DNA of 64,000 bases from the NCBI RefSeq assembly GCF_013185185.1, contig NZ_JAAZWE010000001.1, positions 930,001-994,000 of the forward strand. Reading direction: 5' to 3'. Position 1 is the first letter of the stretch. Each line of letters begins with the position of its first letter. Shown one piece after another: positions 62,683 through 64,000 of this stretch. Source of the stretch: Saccharibacillus endophyticus (GTDB lineage Bacteria; Bacillota; Bacilli; Paenibacillales; Paenibacillaceae). The position numbers and the translations under genes are program-made. Below the pieces are notes generated by a model, which saw only the letters and a program-made list of their open reading frames with translations, had not been told where the DNA came from and did no database searches.

Positions 62683-62775
62683 GGCGCTGCGGGAGAAATT
62701 ATAAGCCTATGCTTCCGAAGTGCATTTTTTCGAAATGCTTCACAAGTCGCCTTTCACTGAATTTCTCCCTCCGCT
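62683..62775 (+). repeat. Interspersed palindromic repeat, copy G (short, diverged)
   Basis: Ends GCGGGAGAAATT and TTCACTGAATTTCTCCCTCCGC match the family; the interior is shortened with stem GCATTT/AAATGC. It lies between divergent ubiD and araC starts. Confidence 0.75.
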
Positions 62776-62888
62776 GGTTCGTATTATATTCATATTAACT
62801 TTTTATTAATATCGTAGGATCTATATTGCTTTGAAAACATGTTTTGACTAAAATAATAGCAAAATCGTGTAATTCAAAGGTGATTGTA

Positions 62889-63776
62889 TTGAATATGAAA
62901 CTTGAAGTTTTTTCGGATTTGTCCGAACGGTTGAATTATAATCTGCCGGACTTTCCTCTTTATGCGCGAAAAGGTTCGCTGCGTCATTTCGATCGTTACG
63001 CCGCCGCCTATCACTGGCATCCGGATGTCGAGTTCATCTTGATCTTGGACGGTTCCATGGAGTACTTCGTCAACGGGCAAACGATCTCTCTTTCGAAAGG
63101 CGAAGGGATCTTCGTAAACAGCAAACGGCTGCATTACGGTTTTTCTGCCGCGCAGACGGATTGCACATTTCTGGTCGTCGTGATTCATCCCTCGCTGCTC
63201 GGCGGAGGAACGCTTGCCGGGAAAGCTTATTTCGAACAAAAATTCGGCTCTGCGACAGAGCATTTTTTACTGCTGCAACCTGAGGTCGGGTGGCAGCAAG
63301 AAGTATTGGATTCGATCCGGGCCGTATACGAAGACATGCATGACGGCAGCGAGAATTTGTTTCGTCGGATGTCTCAAGCCGCAAACTTGTGTGCCCTCGT
63401 CTCCGATCATATTCAGTCTGCGCCTCAGCAGGACAATGACGAGCACGCTTGGATGCTGATCCGCGCCATGACCCGCCATATTCATCAGAATCATGAAAAA
63501 AAATTGACAATCGACGAGATCGCGAGTGCCGGTTCCGTCTGCCGAAGCACATGCTGTTCATTGTTCAAAAAACATCTCGGCCAAACGCCCAACAATTACT
63601 TGATCCAATACCGGATTCAAAAAAGCTGCGAAATGCTGAAAGAAACGGAACGATCCGTCGGAGAAATCGCCTTGGCCAGCGGTTTTCAGACGTCCAGTTA
63701 CTTCTCGTCGGTGTTTCGTAAACATATGGGCTTTTCCCCGCAGCATTTCCGCCAAACGGTTGAAGCGGTCAAGTAA
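62889..63776 (+). CDS. AraC-family regulator with cupin sensor
   Basis: A 295-residue regulator. The N-terminal cupin half has HWHPDVEFILILDGSMEYFV and GEGIFVNSKRLHYGF (metal or ligand barrel). The C-terminal helix-turn-helix pair is IDEIASAGSVCRSTCCSLFKKH and VGEIALASGFQTSSYFSSVFRK. The TTG at 62889 has AAAGGTGA five bases ahead; the ATG at 62895 is the alternative. It is divergent from ubiD and probably regulates it. Confidence 0.9.
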   Translation: MNMKLEVFSDLSERLNYNLPDFPLYARKGSLRHFDRYAAAYHWHPDVEFILILDGSMEYFVNGQTISLSKGEGIFVNSKRLHYGFSAAQTDCTFLVVVIHPSLLGGGTLAGKAYFEQKFGSATEHFLLLQPEVGWQQEVLDSIRAVYEDMHDGSENLFRRMSQAANLCALVSDHIQSAPQQDNDEHAWMLIRAMTRHIHQNHEKKLTIDEIASAGSVCRSTCCSLFKKHLGQTPNNYLIQYRIQKSCEMLKETERSVGEIALASGFQTSSYFSSVFRKHMGFSPQHFRQTVEAVK

Positions 63777-63798
63777 CCTTCGATGTCCTTGTAACCTC

Positions 63799-63831
63799 AA
63801 AAAAGCGGAAACGATTTCTCGTTCCCGCTTC
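63799..63831 (-). terminator. Terminator of the 47-residue membrane protein gene
   Basis: On the minus strand AAGCGGGAACGA pairs with TCGTTTCCGCTT around GAAA and is followed by T4. It may serve the AraC gene from the other side as well. Confidence 0.8.
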
Positions 63832-63838
63832 ACTCCCT

Positions 63839-63982
63839 CTATTCTTCTTCCTCGAACCGCTTCATGAATCTTTTTTCCTGAGTTTCGGCAATACGCTGAA
63901 CGCGTTTGGAATACGATACTTTTTTGACGACCACATAAATCAAAATCAATAGCACGGCTGCAAAAGTTAATTGCACGACCAT
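63839..63982 (-). CDS. Small single-pass membrane protein (47 residues)
   Basis: ATG at 63982 follows AGGAGG (spacing eight) and the frame ends at TAG in 63839-63841. The protein is one hydrophobic helix (residues 4-19, LTFAAVLLILIYVVV) followed by a charged tail ending RFMKRFEEEE. A terminator follows directly, so it is a real transcript end. No family recognised; its short length places it below usual gene-finding limits. Confidence 0.7.
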   Translation of the reverse strand: MVVQLTFAAVLLILIYVVVKKVSYSKRVQRIAETQEKRFMKRFEEEE

Positions 63983-64000
63983 AAATCCCCCTCCTAAAGC

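Noticed and set aside
1..64000. CRISPR arrays, rRNA, tRNA and prophage genes
   Set aside because: No regularly spaced short direct repeats, no conserved rRNA or tRNA sequence and no phage structural genes were recognised.

Overview
The window looks like a chromosomal segment of a Gram-positive, spore-former-type Firmicute of the Paenibacillaceae (Paenibacillus or Saccharibacillus-like). The reasons are strong AGGAGG-type ribosome binding sites with frequent TTG/GTG starts, many lipobox-bearing ABC solute-binding proteins, a YvyF-type flagellar protein, PucR, AraC, LysR and ArsR-like regulators, a UPF0397 ECF module, and a GC content that looks a little above 50 percent. No rRNA, tRNA, CRISPR array, phage or replication origin was seen. 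The genus is an inference from gene content and style.

Layout. 1-7.1 kb: a sugar locus on the minus strand (solute-binding protein, two permeases, GH43 glycosidase, TIM-barrel isomerase-like protein running off the left edge) with a divergent ArsR-type regulator. 7.2-11.4 kb: an exported TPR protein, an AraC regulator and an SDR oxidoreductase. 11.5-15.8 kb: an ECF transporter (S, fused A-A, T) and a CPBP protease. 15.9-22.1 kb: a tightly coupled operon of an HscC-like Hsp70, a J-like/TPR protein, a DUF1266 protein, a GNAT and an unknown protein. 22.2-25.8 kb: amino-acid permease, PH-domain protein and Gfo/Idh/MocA oxidoreductase. 25.9-38.7 kb: a peptide-type ABC operon with an M20 hydrolase, a PucR regulator, and a four-gene operon of DUF1177, AroM, M29-like aminopeptidase and an Asp/Glu racemase-fold enzyme. 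These probably form one catabolic unit for an unidentified peptide-like substrate. 38.9-42 kb: LysR regulator, flavin reductase, a broken siderophore permease and a Fur-box-preceded siderophore esterase. 42.1-47.2 kb: uvsE, a 204-bp MITE-like element, and an AT-rich island of decayed genes (ATPase fragments, a frameshifted secreted papain-like protein, a transposase remnant). 47.2-51 kb: YceI protein, divergent two-component system, orphan YvyF. 51.2-60.1 kb: a second peptide-type ABC operon with two flavin-dependent monooxygenases and an SsuE-like FMN reductase, best explained as organosulfur (or similar) scavenging. 60.7-64 kb: UbiD-family decarboxylase, AraC regulator and a 47-residue membrane protein.

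Two patterns cut across the genes. First, seven copies of a roughly 100-170 bp imperfect palindrome lie between genes. Their central stem changes sequence from copy to copy while staying paired, so structure is being conserved. Second, a LysR-type box (ATAG-N7-CTAT) lies upstream of lysR at 40.06 kb and again, in an 18-base stretch differing at one position, just upstream of the promoter of the 60.1-51 kb monooxygenase operon. This links the LysR/flavin-reductase pair to that operon.
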